Assembly: GCF_000515335.1 (NCBI RefSeq)
Contig: NZ_KI911563.1
Span: 2,000,056 to 2,064,055, forward strand
Direction: 5' to 3'
Source of the DNA: Cohnella panacarvi Gsoil 349
Lineage (GTDB): Bacteria > Bacillota > Bacilli > Paenibacillales > Paenibacillaceae
Length of the DNA: 64,000 bases
Part shown: positions 24,811 to 33,126 of the stretch, in pieces
Layout of the letters: each line of letters starts with the position of its first letter
Position numbering within the stretch: the stretch's first letter is position 1
Made by a program: the position numbers and the translations under genes
The notes under the pieces: model-generated
Told to the model about the DNA's origin: nothing
Database searches by the model: none
The model's input: the letters and a program-made list of their open reading frames with translations, nothing else

Positions 24811-26388
24811 ATGTTCCGCAGATTTACGGTATTCTTCATCGTCTTCACGCTGACGTTCTCCCTGCTGCCTGTTTTCGAAGCGCCCCATGCTTCCGCGACG
24901 AGCGGCGAGCGGAGCAGCGGACTTCCCGCCCGCACAGGGGAACAAATCGCCGCCCAATGGGCCAAGCTCATGCAGCCTAAAGCCGACTATCGCAAGCCGT
25001 ATAGCACAGCGCCTGCGACAAGCAAACCTTATGCCGCAGGCGCTCTCCGCAACGACTATATACAGGACGGCGTCAATGCGATCAACTTTTACCGCTTCAT
25101 TAGCGGACTCCCCTACGACGTTACGGCTGCGGCCGAATTGAATAAGCAAGCGCAACACGGCGCCGTGCTGTTAGCCGCAACCGGTCAATTCACGCATTAT
25201 CCGAAGCCGTCTAGCGACATGCCTCAAGACTTCTACGAACAAGGCTACGCCGCGACGACTTCCTCCAACATTTACTCGTCCTACGGATACGACGATCATA
25301 TCGTCGCTCGCTCGATCGACGCGTACATGGAAGATTCCGACGTCGGCAACTTGAACCGCGTCGGCCACCGCCGATGGATTCTGAATCCGCCGCTTCAGCG
25401 CGTCGGCCTCGGGCAGGCGGAGGGCAACGACGGCACGTCCTATTCGGCGCTTAAGGTGTTCGATTCGAGTCGCTCGGCGTCGACCCCGTTTCATTACGTT
25501 GCCTATCCCGCGGAAGGCTTGTTCCCGATCGAGGTGTTCAAAGGGACTTACGCTTGGTCGGTCAGCATCAACCCCGACGAATACGCGGAGCCTTCGCTTA
25601 AGAACGTCAAGATCTCCCTCAAGCGCGTCGCGGATAACAAGACTTGGACGCTGACGTCCGCGAACAATCAAGCGACCGTGGGCGGCGCCTATATGAACGT
25701 GGAGAATAGCGGCTACGGCAGCGGTCCGGCGATTATTTTCCGTCCGAACGGGATAACGGCGTATACGGCGGGAGACAAGTTCGAAGTCACAATCACGGGG
25801 TTGAAGTCGACTCTCGGCGCAAGCCAGACGATCCATTACGCCGTCGAATTCATGAGCGCGGCTCGTTACGTTGCATCATCGAATGCGCCTGGAACGACCC
25901 GGTTTACCGACATCGCGAAGCATTGGGCGAAGCCGGCCATCGAATGGGCCGCGGGCCAAGGCATCGTAAGCGATATTCAAGGTCCGTTTCGACCGGATGA
26001 CAACGTAAAGGAAGAAGAGTTCCTGCGGATGTTCCTCGAATCGGCCGACGTTACAGTGGCTCCTGCCGAAGCAGGCGCGCGTTGGTCGGCGAAATATTAT
26101 GACTATGCGGAGAATAAAGGGTATAATTTACCTGGAATAGAACGAGAGCAACTCCGGCCGGAGCCGATCACCCGCTTGTCCGTCGCCGAGCTTGTCGCGT
26201 CCGCTGCCGGTCAAGCCTACACCGGGGACGAGGCGATCCGCTATTTGGTAGACAACGGCTACTCCAAAGGCAAGACGGCGGCTACCGTGGCCGGTTATGC
26301 GGGAAGCGACCCGCTCACCCGCGCGGAGGCGGCGCAATTCATTCGAAATTTGATCGAAGCCGGCTTTACCTTACTAACGAGAGGATAG
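24811..26388 (+). CDS. Secreted CAP-domain protein with C-terminal SLH-like region
   Basis: This 525-aa protein has a Sec signal peptide (cleavage near ASA-TS, about residue 29). A CAP/SCP-like domain follows at about 80-210, with NAINFYRFISGLPYD, TGQFTHYPKP and GHRRWILNPPLQRVGLG. The middle is a beta-rich region of about 130 residues. The C-terminal 160 residues have SLH features (FTDIAKHWAKPAIEWAAGQGIV, PLTRAEAAQFIRNLI). SLH domains bind pyruvylated secondary wall polymer, so it is probably held at the cell wall. CAP domains lack a single known activity. It stands alone between the ytr operon and an RluA gene. Confidence 0.85.
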   Translation: MFRRFTVFFIVFTLTFSLLPVFEAPHASATSGERSSGLPARTGEQIAAQWAKLMQPKADYRKPYSTAPATSKPYAAGALRNDYIQDGVNAINFYRFISGLPYDVTAAAELNKQAQHGAVLLAATGQFTHYPKPSSDMPQDFYEQGYAATTSSNIYSSYGYDDHIVARSIDAYMEDSDVGNLNRVGHRRWILNPPLQRVGLGQAEGNDGTSYSALKVFDSSRSASTPFHYVAYPAEGLFPIEVFKGTYAWSVSINPDEYAEPSLKNVKISLKRVADNKTWTLTSANNQATVGGAYMNVENSGYGSGPAIIFRPNGITAYTAGDKFEVTITGLKSTLGASQTIHYAVEFMSAARYVASSNAPGTTRFTDIAKHWAKPAIEWAAGQGIVSDIQGPFRPDDNVKEEEFLRMFLESADVTVAPAEAGARWSAKYYDYAENKGYNLPGIEREQLRPEPITRLSVAELVASAAGQAYTGDEAIRYLVDNGYSKGKTAATVAGYAGSDPLTRAEAAQFIRNLIEAGFTLLTRG

Positions 26389-26397
26389 ATCCCTAAT

Positions 26398-27330
26398 ATG
26401 AACAAACGTGTGCCGCCCCGCCGCCCAAGCGGGGCTTTACCGCGCAAACCGGCGCCCGCACGGCAATTTCCGGTAGACGAGCCGACCGAGCTGCTCGTCT
26501 TTCTGCTTGCCAAGCTTGCCGGGCAAGGGCGCAATTCCGTGAAGTCGCTGCTGGCGCATGGACAAGTATCGGTAGACGACCGCGTCGAGACGAAATATAA
26601 TTGCCCGCTGAAGCCCGGACAGGTCGTTACCGTCAGCAAAGAGAAGAAATCGGCCGAGCCGGGTCTCGTCGGCTTGCGCATTCTGCATGAGGATGACGAC
26701 GTCATCGTCGTCTACAAAGAAGCCGGTCTGTTGTCGATCGCGTCCCCGCAGGAAACCGAACTGACCGCCTACCGGCAACTGACCGCGCACGTACGCCGCA
26801 CGAACGAGAAAAACCGGATTTTCGTCCTGCACCGGTTGGACCGGGAGACGTCCGGCGTCATGATGTTCGCCAAGAGCGAGCGCGTGCAGCAACGAATGCA
26901 AGACAACTGGAACGAGGTCGTGAAGGAACGTTCTTACGTGGCGTTAGTCGAAGGGTTAGTGAAGAAGACGCAAGGAACGATCTCCTCCTGGCTGAAGGAA
27001 AGCTCCACACTGAAGATGTACTCCAGCCCGCATCCGAACGACGGCCAGCATGCCGTCACGCATTACAAGGTGCTCAAGGCGAGCCGAGGGTTCTCGCTGC
27101 TGGAGGTCAATCTGGAGACCGGCCGTAAGAATCAAATCCGCGTCCATATGCAGGACATCGGCCATCCGGTCGTCGGGGATAAGAAGTACGGCTCCAAATC
27201 GAAGGCGATCAACCGACTCGGCCTGCACGCCCGCGTGCTGTCGTTCGAGCATCCGACGACAGGGCAGATCATGCGCTTCGAATCGCCGATTCCCAAGTCG
27301 TTCTTGAGCCAATTCGGGGAGAAGGAGTAA
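26398..27330 (+). CDS. RluA family pseudouridine synthase with S4 domain
   Basis: This 310-aa enzyme has a short basic N-terminus, an S4 RNA-binding domain (about 25-85) and the RluA catalytic domain. The catalytic Asp148 is in HRLDRETSG. The late NQIRVHMQDIGHPVVGDKKYG block is diagnostic for RluA/C/D synthases. It converts uridines in rRNA or tRNA to pseudouridine; the exact site cannot be told. It starts 9 nt after the CAP-SLH stop codon and ends 3 nt before the convergent EamA gene. Confidence 0.93.
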   Translation: MNKRVPPRRPSGALPRKPAPARQFPVDEPTELLVFLLAKLAGQGRNSVKSLLAHGQVSVDDRVETKYNCPLKPGQVVTVSKEKKSAEPGLVGLRILHEDDDVIVVYKEAGLLSIASPQETELTAYRQLTAHVRRTNEKNRIFVLHRLDRETSGVMMFAKSERVQQRMQDNWNEVVKERSYVALVEGLVKKTQGTISSWLKESSTLKMYSSPHPNDGQHAVTHYKVLKASRGFSLLEVNLETGRKNQIRVHMQDIGHPVVGDKKYGSKSKAINRLGLHARVLSFEHPTTGQIMRFESPIPKSFLSQFGEKE

Positions 27331-27333
27331 TCC

Positions 27334-27765
27334 TTACTTCAACTTGAAAATAACGATGCCCGCGATCATCACTCCGATGCCGATCAACCGGTTCGCCGAG
27401 AGCGCGATTCGCTCCGCCCCGAACGCCCCGACGGTTTCGATCGCCAGCGTCGCGATAAGTTGGCTCGCGAGCAGGATGGCGATGGCGTACGCCGGGCCGA
27501 GCGAGGCTACCGACTTCATCACGGTGAACACGATTACGGCGCCCATGCAGCCGCCGAGCCAATAGAGCTTGTTCACGGACGTGAGCTTGTCGATACTGCT
27601 GCCGTCCTTGAGCATCCACAGGAGGATCATCGAAAGCAAGAAACCCGTGCCGTGAACCCAAGTGTTCGTGAACCAGAAGCTCGTCTTCTCGCTCATCCTT
27701 AAGTTGAATAGGCTCTGCATGCTAATGACTACACCCGCAATGCCTGCGTATACAATGCCGATCAT
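27334..27765 (-). CDS. Small DMT transporter (YdcZ/DUF606, EamA-like)
   Basis: This 143-aa protein has five predicted helices, the size of single-domain YdcZ-type DMT transporters. ATG 27765 follows AAAGGCGGTGG; the upstream in-frame ATG 27786 is part of that site's flank. It is coupled to the Crp/Fnr regulator gene just upstream (its ribosome site overlaps that gene's end), so the regulator probably controls it. The substrate is unknown. Confidence 0.85.
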   Translation of the reverse strand: MIGIVYAGIAGVVISMQSLFNLRMSEKTSFWFTNTWVHGTGFLLSMILLWMLKDGSSIDKLTSVNKLYWLGGCMGAVIVFTVMKSVASLGPAYAIAILLASQLIATLAIETVGAFGAERIALSANRLIGIGVMIAGIVIFKLK

Positions 27766-27782
27766 GCTGCCGCCACCGCCTT

Positions 27783-28481
27783 TCAACTGTATAAATTTCC
27801 GTTAGAGAGCGACCTCAGACGATCCACGTCGTTAACGAGGATCGCTCCTCTTCGTCGTTCCACGAGACCGTCCCGGGCGAATTGCGCAATGACCCGATTC
27901 AACTGGCGATAGCTCGTGCCGAGCAGCTCCGCGAGTTCGGTCAGCTTCGACGTCTTCAGCTCTTCGATCTGTTCTCGGCCGTTCTCCTCCGATGTAATCG
28001 ACAGCAGATAGCTCGCGAATCTCGCCTCCACCGGATAAAGCAAATTCAAGCTGGATGCGGTCGAGAACGTATCGAGCTTAGTCGCCAGTTGCTTGACGAT
28101 GAACCGCAGGAACGCGGGGTCTTCGCTTGCCGTCTCCGCGAGCGCTTGCCGGCTTATGCCGATAAAGCGCGTCTCTTCTACCGACTCGACGGTGCTTCTC
28201 GCCGTTTGATCGCTTAGCATCTCCAGATCGCCGATCGTGCTAAGCGGATTATAGAACCGGATCAGGATCGATTTCCCGTTAGGCAGCACTTTGTAAATCT
28301 TCACCTTGCCTTCGACGAGCAGGAACAAATGCGCGAGCGGGTCGCCGGATGCGCAGACGATCTCGCCGCGATCGAAAGCGAACAGCTCCATCGCCTGCTC
28401 CGTCTTGAAGCCGAACAGCCCGCTCAGCCGATGCTTGTCCATGTAGCCCCGCAACGCCCCGGAGTCCTGTATTTTCCTCAT
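27783..28481 (-). CDS. Crp/Fnr family transcriptional regulator (YeiL-like)
   Basis: This 232-aa regulator has an N-terminal cyclic-nucleotide-binding-type beta barrel (about 35-130) and a C-terminal winged helix (about 170-225; LTELAELLGTSYRQLNRVIAQFARDGLVERR). It lacks an obvious Fe-S cysteine cluster and is closest to the YeiL group. AAAGGCGG precedes ATG 28481. A perfect 14-bp palindrome about 42 nt upstream of its predicted start site suggests positive autoregulation. It is co-transcribed with the DMT transporter. Confidence 0.88.
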   Translation of the reverse strand: MRKIQDSGALRGYMDKHRLSGLFGFKTEQAMELFAFDRGEIVCASGDPLAHLFLLVEGKVKIYKVLPNGKSILIRFYNPLSTIGDLEMLSDQTARSTVESVEETRFIGISRQALAETASEDPAFLRFIVKQLATKLDTFSTASSLNLLYPVEARFASYLLSITSEENGREQIEELKTSKLTELAELLGTSYRQLNRVIAQFARDGLVERRRGAILVNDVDRLRSLSNGNLYS

Positions 28482-28508
28482 CGCGCTTAACCGCCTTTCC
28501 CGTTCTCT

Positions 28509-28551
28509 ATTCTATCTTGCGGGTCATCTTGGCCGAAAGGACATATGTCCT
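28509..28551 (-). promoter_or_regulatory. Crp/Fnr-type operator and promoter
   Basis: AGGACATATGTCCT (28538-28551) is a perfect palindrome. A TAGAAT -10 box lies on the minus strand at 28509-28514, with no good -35 box. The palindrome centre (28544.5) is about 42 nt upstream of the expected start near 28502, the class II activator position of Crp/Fnr proteins. The adjacent regulator is the likely binder. Confidence 0.55.
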
Positions 28552-28612
28552 ATTCCACGGCTTCGCGTGAATTTTCGTTTTTTGCTTTACCATATTAACG
28601 CGTTGTTGTACT

Positions 28613-28628
28613 ATTGCATTAATGCAAT
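28613..28628. promoter_or_regulatory. Perfect 16-bp palindrome upstream of hisC
   Basis: ATTGCATTAATGCAAT is self-complementary over 16 nt and lies 43 nt before the hisC start codon. No T run follows, so it looks like a protein-binding site rather than a terminator. It differs from the Crp/Fnr palindrome 60 nt away. The binder is unknown. Confidence 0.45.
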
Positions 28629-28671
28629 GAATTTTGCAGGTAAAAAATGAGCAGAGCGAGGGTGAATCCGC

Positions 28672-29781
28672 ATGTCGTTAACGAAGTCCGACATTCTAGC
28701 ACGGGATGTACTGAATCGCATGAAGCCTTATTCGCCGGGCAAGCCGATATGGGAGGTCCAGCGAGAGTTGGGACTGGATCGCGTCGTCAAGCTAGCCTCC
28801 AACGAGAATCCGCTCGGCCCTTCGCCCAAAGCAGCGGAGGCGATCCGCAAGCTGCTGGCCGATCTCCATCGGTATCCCGACGCCCAGGCAGTGGATTTAC
28901 GCGCGGCGATAGCCGGCCGATACGGGCTGGCATCCGAGCAGATCATCGTCACGAACGGCGGAGACGAGTTAATTACGCTTGTATCCGAGGCGTTCATCGA
29001 CGCCGGGGACGAGATTATTATCCCAAGTCCTTCCTTCAGCGAGTACGAGTTCGGAGGTCGCTTGATGGGAGCCGCGATCCGGAATGTTGCTTTGACGGAG
29101 AACGGTCAATACAATGTTGCAGCCATTCTCGAAGCGGTTAACGAACGTACGAAGATCGTATATTTATGCTCGCCTAATAACCCGACCGGAACGATCCTGC
29201 GTAAATCGGCCTTATCGGAATTATTGCATGCTTTGCCTCGGAACGTGCTTGTCGTGTACGACTCGGCTTACAGTCACTTTGTGACCGAGGGCGATTATTC
29301 GGACGGCATGGAATTCGTAAAAGCGGGTTATCCCGTAATCGTCCTGCAAACCTTCTCCAAGATTTACGGATTAGCGGGAATCCGGGTAGGATTCGGAGTC
29401 GCTTCGCCATCGATCATAAGGGCGGTTCTTCAGGTCAAGGAACCGTTTAACGTGAACGCCCTTGCCCAGGCCGCGGCCGCGGCGGCGATTGAAGATGAGA
29501 ATCACGTCCTTAAGTCCCGCCGTCTGGTGGAGGAAGAACGTCTGCGGCTGTATCGGGGATTCGAAGAGCTCGGCTTGTCCTATACGCCGAGCATGAGCAA
29601 TTTCATTCTCGTTCATCTTGGAGAAGAAGCGGAGCAGCGCTACGTCGAACTGATGCGGAGAGGAATAATCGTTCGAAGCGGAATCGCTTGGGGGTTGCCG
29701 CAGCACGTACGAATTTCCGTCGGCACTCCCGAGGAAAACCGATTGCTGCTTCAAGCGCTCCGATCGATCCTTGACGGATAA
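28672..29781 (+). CDS. hisC: Histidinol-phosphate aminotransferase
   Basis: This 369-aa class II PLP aminotransferase of the HisC type has the N-terminal KLASNENPLGPSPKA motif, the CSPNNPTGT block and Lys230 in TFSKIYGLAGIRVG, which forms the Schiff base. It catalyses imidazole-acetol phosphate plus glutamate to histidinol phosphate. It stands alone, away from any his operon, so a second copy may exist and activity on aromatic keto acids is possible. GAGGGTG precedes ATG 28672. It is convergent with ribokinase. Confidence 0.88.
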   Translation: MSLTKSDILARDVLNRMKPYSPGKPIWEVQRELGLDRVVKLASNENPLGPSPKAAEAIRKLLADLHRYPDAQAVDLRAAIAGRYGLASEQIIVTNGGDELITLVSEAFIDAGDEIIIPSPSFSEYEFGGRLMGAAIRNVALTENGQYNVAAILEAVNERTKIVYLCSPNNPTGTILRKSALSELLHALPRNVLVVYDSAYSHFVTEGDYSDGMEFVKAGYPVIVLQTFSKIYGLAGIRVGFGVASPSIIRAVLQVKEPFNVNALAQAAAAAAIEDENHVLKSRRLVEEERLRLYRGFEELGLSYTPSMSNFILVHLGEEAEQRYVELMRRGIIVRSGIAWGLPQHVRISVGTPEENRLLLQALRSILDG

Positions 29782-29809
29782 CGATAGGAATGGACCCGTA
29801 CCCGCCGAC

Positions 29810-30733
29810 TTAGCGGAACCGTCCTTCGTCGAACGCGAGCACCGCCTGCAGATCCGGCATGCCGCCTTGGGCGCCGAACTTCGTAACGGATAGCGCGGCG
29901 ACTTTGCCGGCGAAGCGGGCGGCCTCCGCAAGCGGACGGCCGCTCGCGATCGCGTACGCCAAACCCGCGTTGAATGCGTCGCCCGCGCCGGTCGTATCCA
30001 CGGCGTCCATCCGATAGCCGCCCTCCGTTCCGCGTTCGCCGTCGGCGCCTGCGTAAGCGCAGCCTTTCGCTCCGAGCGTCGTCACGACGTTCCGAACGCC
30101 TCGCTCCAGCAAGCCGCTCATCGCCGCTTCCGCATCGGTCCCGCTATTCCCGCCGACAATCCCAAGCTCGATCTGGTTCGGCGTTAAATAGTCGATGTCT
30201 TGCAGCAACTCCTCGGGCAACGCCCTTGCGGGAGCAGGATTCAAGACGACGGTTTTCCCCATGCGCTTGGCCGTCTTCACGGCGTGAACGACCGTCTCTA
30301 ACGGTATTTCCAACTGAAGCAGCACGACATCGGCTCCCGCGATCGCGTCCCGATGCGCATCGACGTCCTCCGGCGAGCACGACGCGTTAGCGCCCGGGAT
30401 AACGATAATCCTATTGTCTCCGTCCGCGAGCAGAATGGAAGCGACGCCTGTCGCCGCCCCGGCAAGCCGCTTCACTCCGTCCATGCGCACGCCGACCTGC
30501 GACAATGCCCCGAACATTTGCTCCCCGAACGCATCCTCGCCGACGGCGCCGATCATGGTCGTATCCGCTCCCAGCTTCGCAAGCGCATACGCTTGGTTGG
30601 CTCCTTTGCCGCCGGGTACGAACCGAACGCTCCTGCCGAACATCGTCTCCCCGGCTTGAGGCGGCGCGTCCGCCTCGACTACGATATCCATATTAAGGCT
30701 GCCGATCACGACAATTTTAGGCTGTTTATCCAT
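29810..30733 (-). CDS. rbsK: Ribokinase
   Basis: This 307-aa PfkB-family kinase has the N-terminal GGKGANQA signature and C-terminal DTTGAGDAF with catalytic Asp252. The NMDIV start and the substrate-lid region fit ribokinase, which makes D-ribose 5-phosphate from ribose and ATP. AAAGGGG supports ATG 30733 rather than the longer frame to 30784, which would run into the upstream gene's terminator. No ribose transporter is adjacent. Confidence 0.9.
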   Translation of the reverse strand: MDKQPKIVVIGSLNMDIVVEADAPPQAGETMFGRSVRFVPGGKGANQAYALAKLGADTTMIGAVGEDAFGEQMFGALSQVGVRMDGVKRLAGAATGVASILLADGDNRIIVIPGANASCSPEDVDAHRDAIAGADVVLLQLEIPLETVVHAVKTAKRMGKTVVLNPAPARALPEELLQDIDYLTPNQIELGIVGGNSGTDAEAAMSGLLERGVRNVVTTLGAKGCAYAGADGERGTEGGYRMDAVDTTGAGDAFNAGLAYAIASGRPLAEAARFAGKVAALSVTKFGAQGGMPDLQAVLAFDEGRFR

Positions 30734-30758
30734 CTTTATTCCCCTTTGAAAGCAAATC

Positions 30759-30787
30759 GGGTTGCCTCTCGCATGGAGAGACAACCC
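30759..30787 (-). terminator. Terminator of the zinc-ribbon membrane protein gene
   Basis: A 12-bp stem (30759-30770 against 30776-30787, one G-T pair) with loop GCATG lies 45 nt past the stop codon of the minus-strand gene. The stem is followed by a mixed T-rich stretch, not a pure T run. Confidence 0.65.
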
Positions 30788-30831
30788 TATTGTACTGCTT
30801 ATTCGCCATGCTGTCCCGATCTGCCCGGGAG

Positions 30832-31623
30832 CTACAGAATATTGCCCATTCCGTTGAAGAACACGGATAGCAGGTTATCGCCGAACAGATACAGCAACAG
30901 CAAGGAGCCCGCGAAAGTGCCGAGGATGCCATAGAAAGGATCCAAGCCGTCCTTATGCCGGTTTCTGTAGCTGTAGATCGTCGCGCTGACGGCCAGCATC
31001 CAAGAGAAAATACCCGCGAGTACGACCCACCCGAGGAGATCCCCGTTCAATTCCAGCAAGGAGAGAAGGACGCCGAACGTCATGATCGCCGTCGAAGGGA
31101 TCAGGTAAGCGCCGAATCTGCCGATGACTTCCCGATAGCTCACAACGACATTCCCGAGCTTCAGCGCGAAGAAAATCAGCGAATTGACCATCATGGCGAC
31201 GATGAGCAGGAAGATCAGAGGCTTGAGCACGTAGTCGCCGAACGTGATGCGCACGAATCCGAACCCTAACCCGCCCACGGTATTTTTTAAAGTAAAATAC
31301 ACGATCAAAGGAAGCATCAACGAGAACAGCACCATCGTAATGATCCCGTTAACCATGTTGCTCTCGTTCGTCGTTTCGCCGATTCGCGTAGGCTGCTTCA
31401 ACGTCTGTACGAAATGTTTCCAGTATTGGCTCGAAACTTGTTTGATTTGCTCCAACTGCGGGTTAGGCTGGCTCGGTTGATCCTGCCGCCCCGATTGACC
31501 CGCGCCGAGGTGAGGGAAGGCTTGACCCGCTTCAGCGGCCGCTGCTGTCTCTATGCTTGCGCCGCATTTCACGCAAAACTTGCTGCCTTCGGGATTGGTC
31601 TGTCCGCATGAATTACATTGCAC
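30832..31623 (-). CDS. Zinc-ribbon multi-pass membrane protein of unknown function
   Basis: This 263-aa protein starts with a zinc ribbon of two CxxC knuckles (CNSCGQTNPEGSKFCVKCG). A Gln/Pro-rich linker of about 50 residues follows, then about five membrane helices resembling a Yip1-like layout. Zinc-ribbon plus membrane-domain proteins of this kind are common in Paenibacillaceae, but I know no assigned function. It has its own terminator and no operon partner. Confidence 0.8.
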   Translation of the reverse strand: MQCNSCGQTNPEGSKFCVKCGASIETAAAAEAGQAFPHLGAGQSGRQDQPSQPNPQLEQIKQVSSQYWKHFVQTLKQPTRIGETTNESNMVNGIITMVLFSLMLPLIVYFTLKNTVGGLGFGFVRITFGDYVLKPLIFLLIVAMMVNSLIFFALKLGNVVVSYREVIGRFGAYLIPSTAIMTFGVLLSLLELNGDLLGWVVLAGIFSWMLAVSATIYSYRNRHKDGLDPFYGILGTFAGSLLLLYLFGDNLLSVFFNGMGNIL

Positions 31624-31761
31624 GCCGGTTCATCCTCCATCGTCTAAGTGTTTAGGAATATATCCTAGTAAAACACTAGTATTATAGAGGCAAATCGGGT
31701 TAACGTCTATGGATGATCTCTAAAGAAGCGCTAAACTTTGTCATTATTCGACCTATTCGCG

Positions 31762-33024
31762 TTATTGAACCCGAAGAATCCGTCCCTCGTACGTGCATAC
31801 GTACAGCTCGCCCTCGCTGTCGACCCCGAACGAAGTCACGTTCTCTCCCGACGCAAGCAGCGTGACGACTTCCGGCGAACCGTCGCCGCGTTGCTTCAAC
31901 CCCCAGATCGTCCCGTTGCCGTAGTCTCCGAACACGTACCAGCCCGTCAAGTCCCGCCGCGCAGATCCGCGATAGACGTACCCGCCCGTCACCGACACTC
32001 CCTCGTCCCGGCCGTACGTATGGATCGGCTGCTTCAACTCCGCCATCTCGCAATCTTCCTTCGGGTTATAACAAGAAGCGCCTTCCTGGATTCTCCACCC
32101 GTAGTTGCCGCCTTTGTCCACGATATCGATTTCTTCGTAACGGTTCTGTCCGACGTCCGCCGCCCATAGCTTGCCGGTTTCCGCGTCAAAGCTGAACCGC
32201 CACGGGTTTCGCAAACCGTATGCATAGATTTCGGGCCTTCCTTCCTCCGCGAACGGATTGTCCGCCGGAATTCCGTACGCTAGCCCGTCGGCTGGACGGT
32301 CGACGTCGATTCGCAGGATTTTGCCCAGCAGGCTTCTTAGGTTCTGGCTATGGTTGTGCGGATCGCCTCCGCTTCCTCCGTCCCCCGTTCCTATGTACAA
32401 ATAGCCGTCCGGACCGAATGCCAACTGACCGCCGTTATGGTTCGCGTAAGGCTGCTTGAAGGTAAGCAGGATTTCCTCGCTCGCCGGATTCAGCCGTTCC
32501 GCGTCACCGTCCACCGCTTCGAATCGCGCGATGACGGTTTCGGTCCTCGTCGTATAGTTCACGAAAGCGATGCCCGGGTCGTCCGGGTGCCAAGCGAGTC
32601 CGAGCAACCCCTGCTCGCTCCCTTGGTCGTAGACGCGGCCGGATAGATCGAGAATCTTCTTCGGCTCGTCCGACGGGGCGTCCAGATTCAAGCTGAAAAT
32701 ACGGCCGGTCTGCTCGATGATATAGATGTCTCTCGGATGATCCTTGCGCGTAATGACGCCGACCGGACGATCGAACGTCGCGTCTCCGAATACGGGTTCT
32801 AGTGTGATTGCGCCCGGCTTCATGTCGGCAGCGGGAGCGTCGCTCTCTTCGGGCGGGGACGCAGCCTCGGACCCGGACGCCTCCGAAGATTCTGAGGGCG
32901 ATATCTCGGCCGGCGCGGATACGGACGGAGCAACCTCCTCGTCTTTCGCATCGCCCGAATCGAAGCATGCGGTCAGACCGACCAATAGCAGCGCGGAGAC
33001 GAGCCATAACGGCATTTTCTTCAT
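31762..33024 (-). CDS. PQQ-type aldose sugar dehydrogenase lipoprotein (GSDH family)
   Basis: This 420-aa lipoprotein has a lipobox LTAC (Cys20), a Ser/Glu/Pro-rich linker to about residue 70, then a six-bladed propeller of the glucose/sorbosone dehydrogenase (YliI-like) family. Typical blocks are GLLGLAWHPDD, NHNGGQLAFGPDGYLYIGTGDGG and YAYGLRNPWRFSFD. Such enzymes oxidise aldoses with PQQ, but many Gram-positive members have no proven cofactor supply, so activity is uncertain. GAGGAGG precedes ATG 33024. The gene is divergent from the glycan locus. Confidence 0.85.
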   Translation of the reverse strand: MKKMPLWLVSALLLVGLTACFDSGDAKDEEVAPSVSAPAEISPSESSEASGSEAASPPEESDAPAADMKPGAITLEPVFGDATFDRPVGVITRKDHPRDIYIIEQTGRIFSLNLDAPSDEPKKILDLSGRVYDQGSEQGLLGLAWHPDDPGIAFVNYTTRTETVIARFEAVDGDAERLNPASEEILLTFKQPYANHNGGQLAFGPDGYLYIGTGDGGSGGDPHNHSQNLRSLLGKILRIDVDRPADGLAYGIPADNPFAEEGRPEIYAYGLRNPWRFSFDAETGKLWAADVGQNRYEEIDIVDKGGNYGWRIQEGASCYNPKEDCEMAELKQPIHTYGRDEGVSVTGGYVYRGSARRDLTGWYVFGDYGNGTIWGLKQRGDGSPEVVTLLASGENVTSFGVDSEGELYVCTYEGRILRVQ

Positions 33025-33126
33025 TCTTATTCCTCCTCACGAAAATAAGGAAAGCAACTAGGACAAATTCCGGAACCGTGCGTACACTTTCTATATATCA
33101 TTTCAGACAACGGAGGTCTACTAGCG

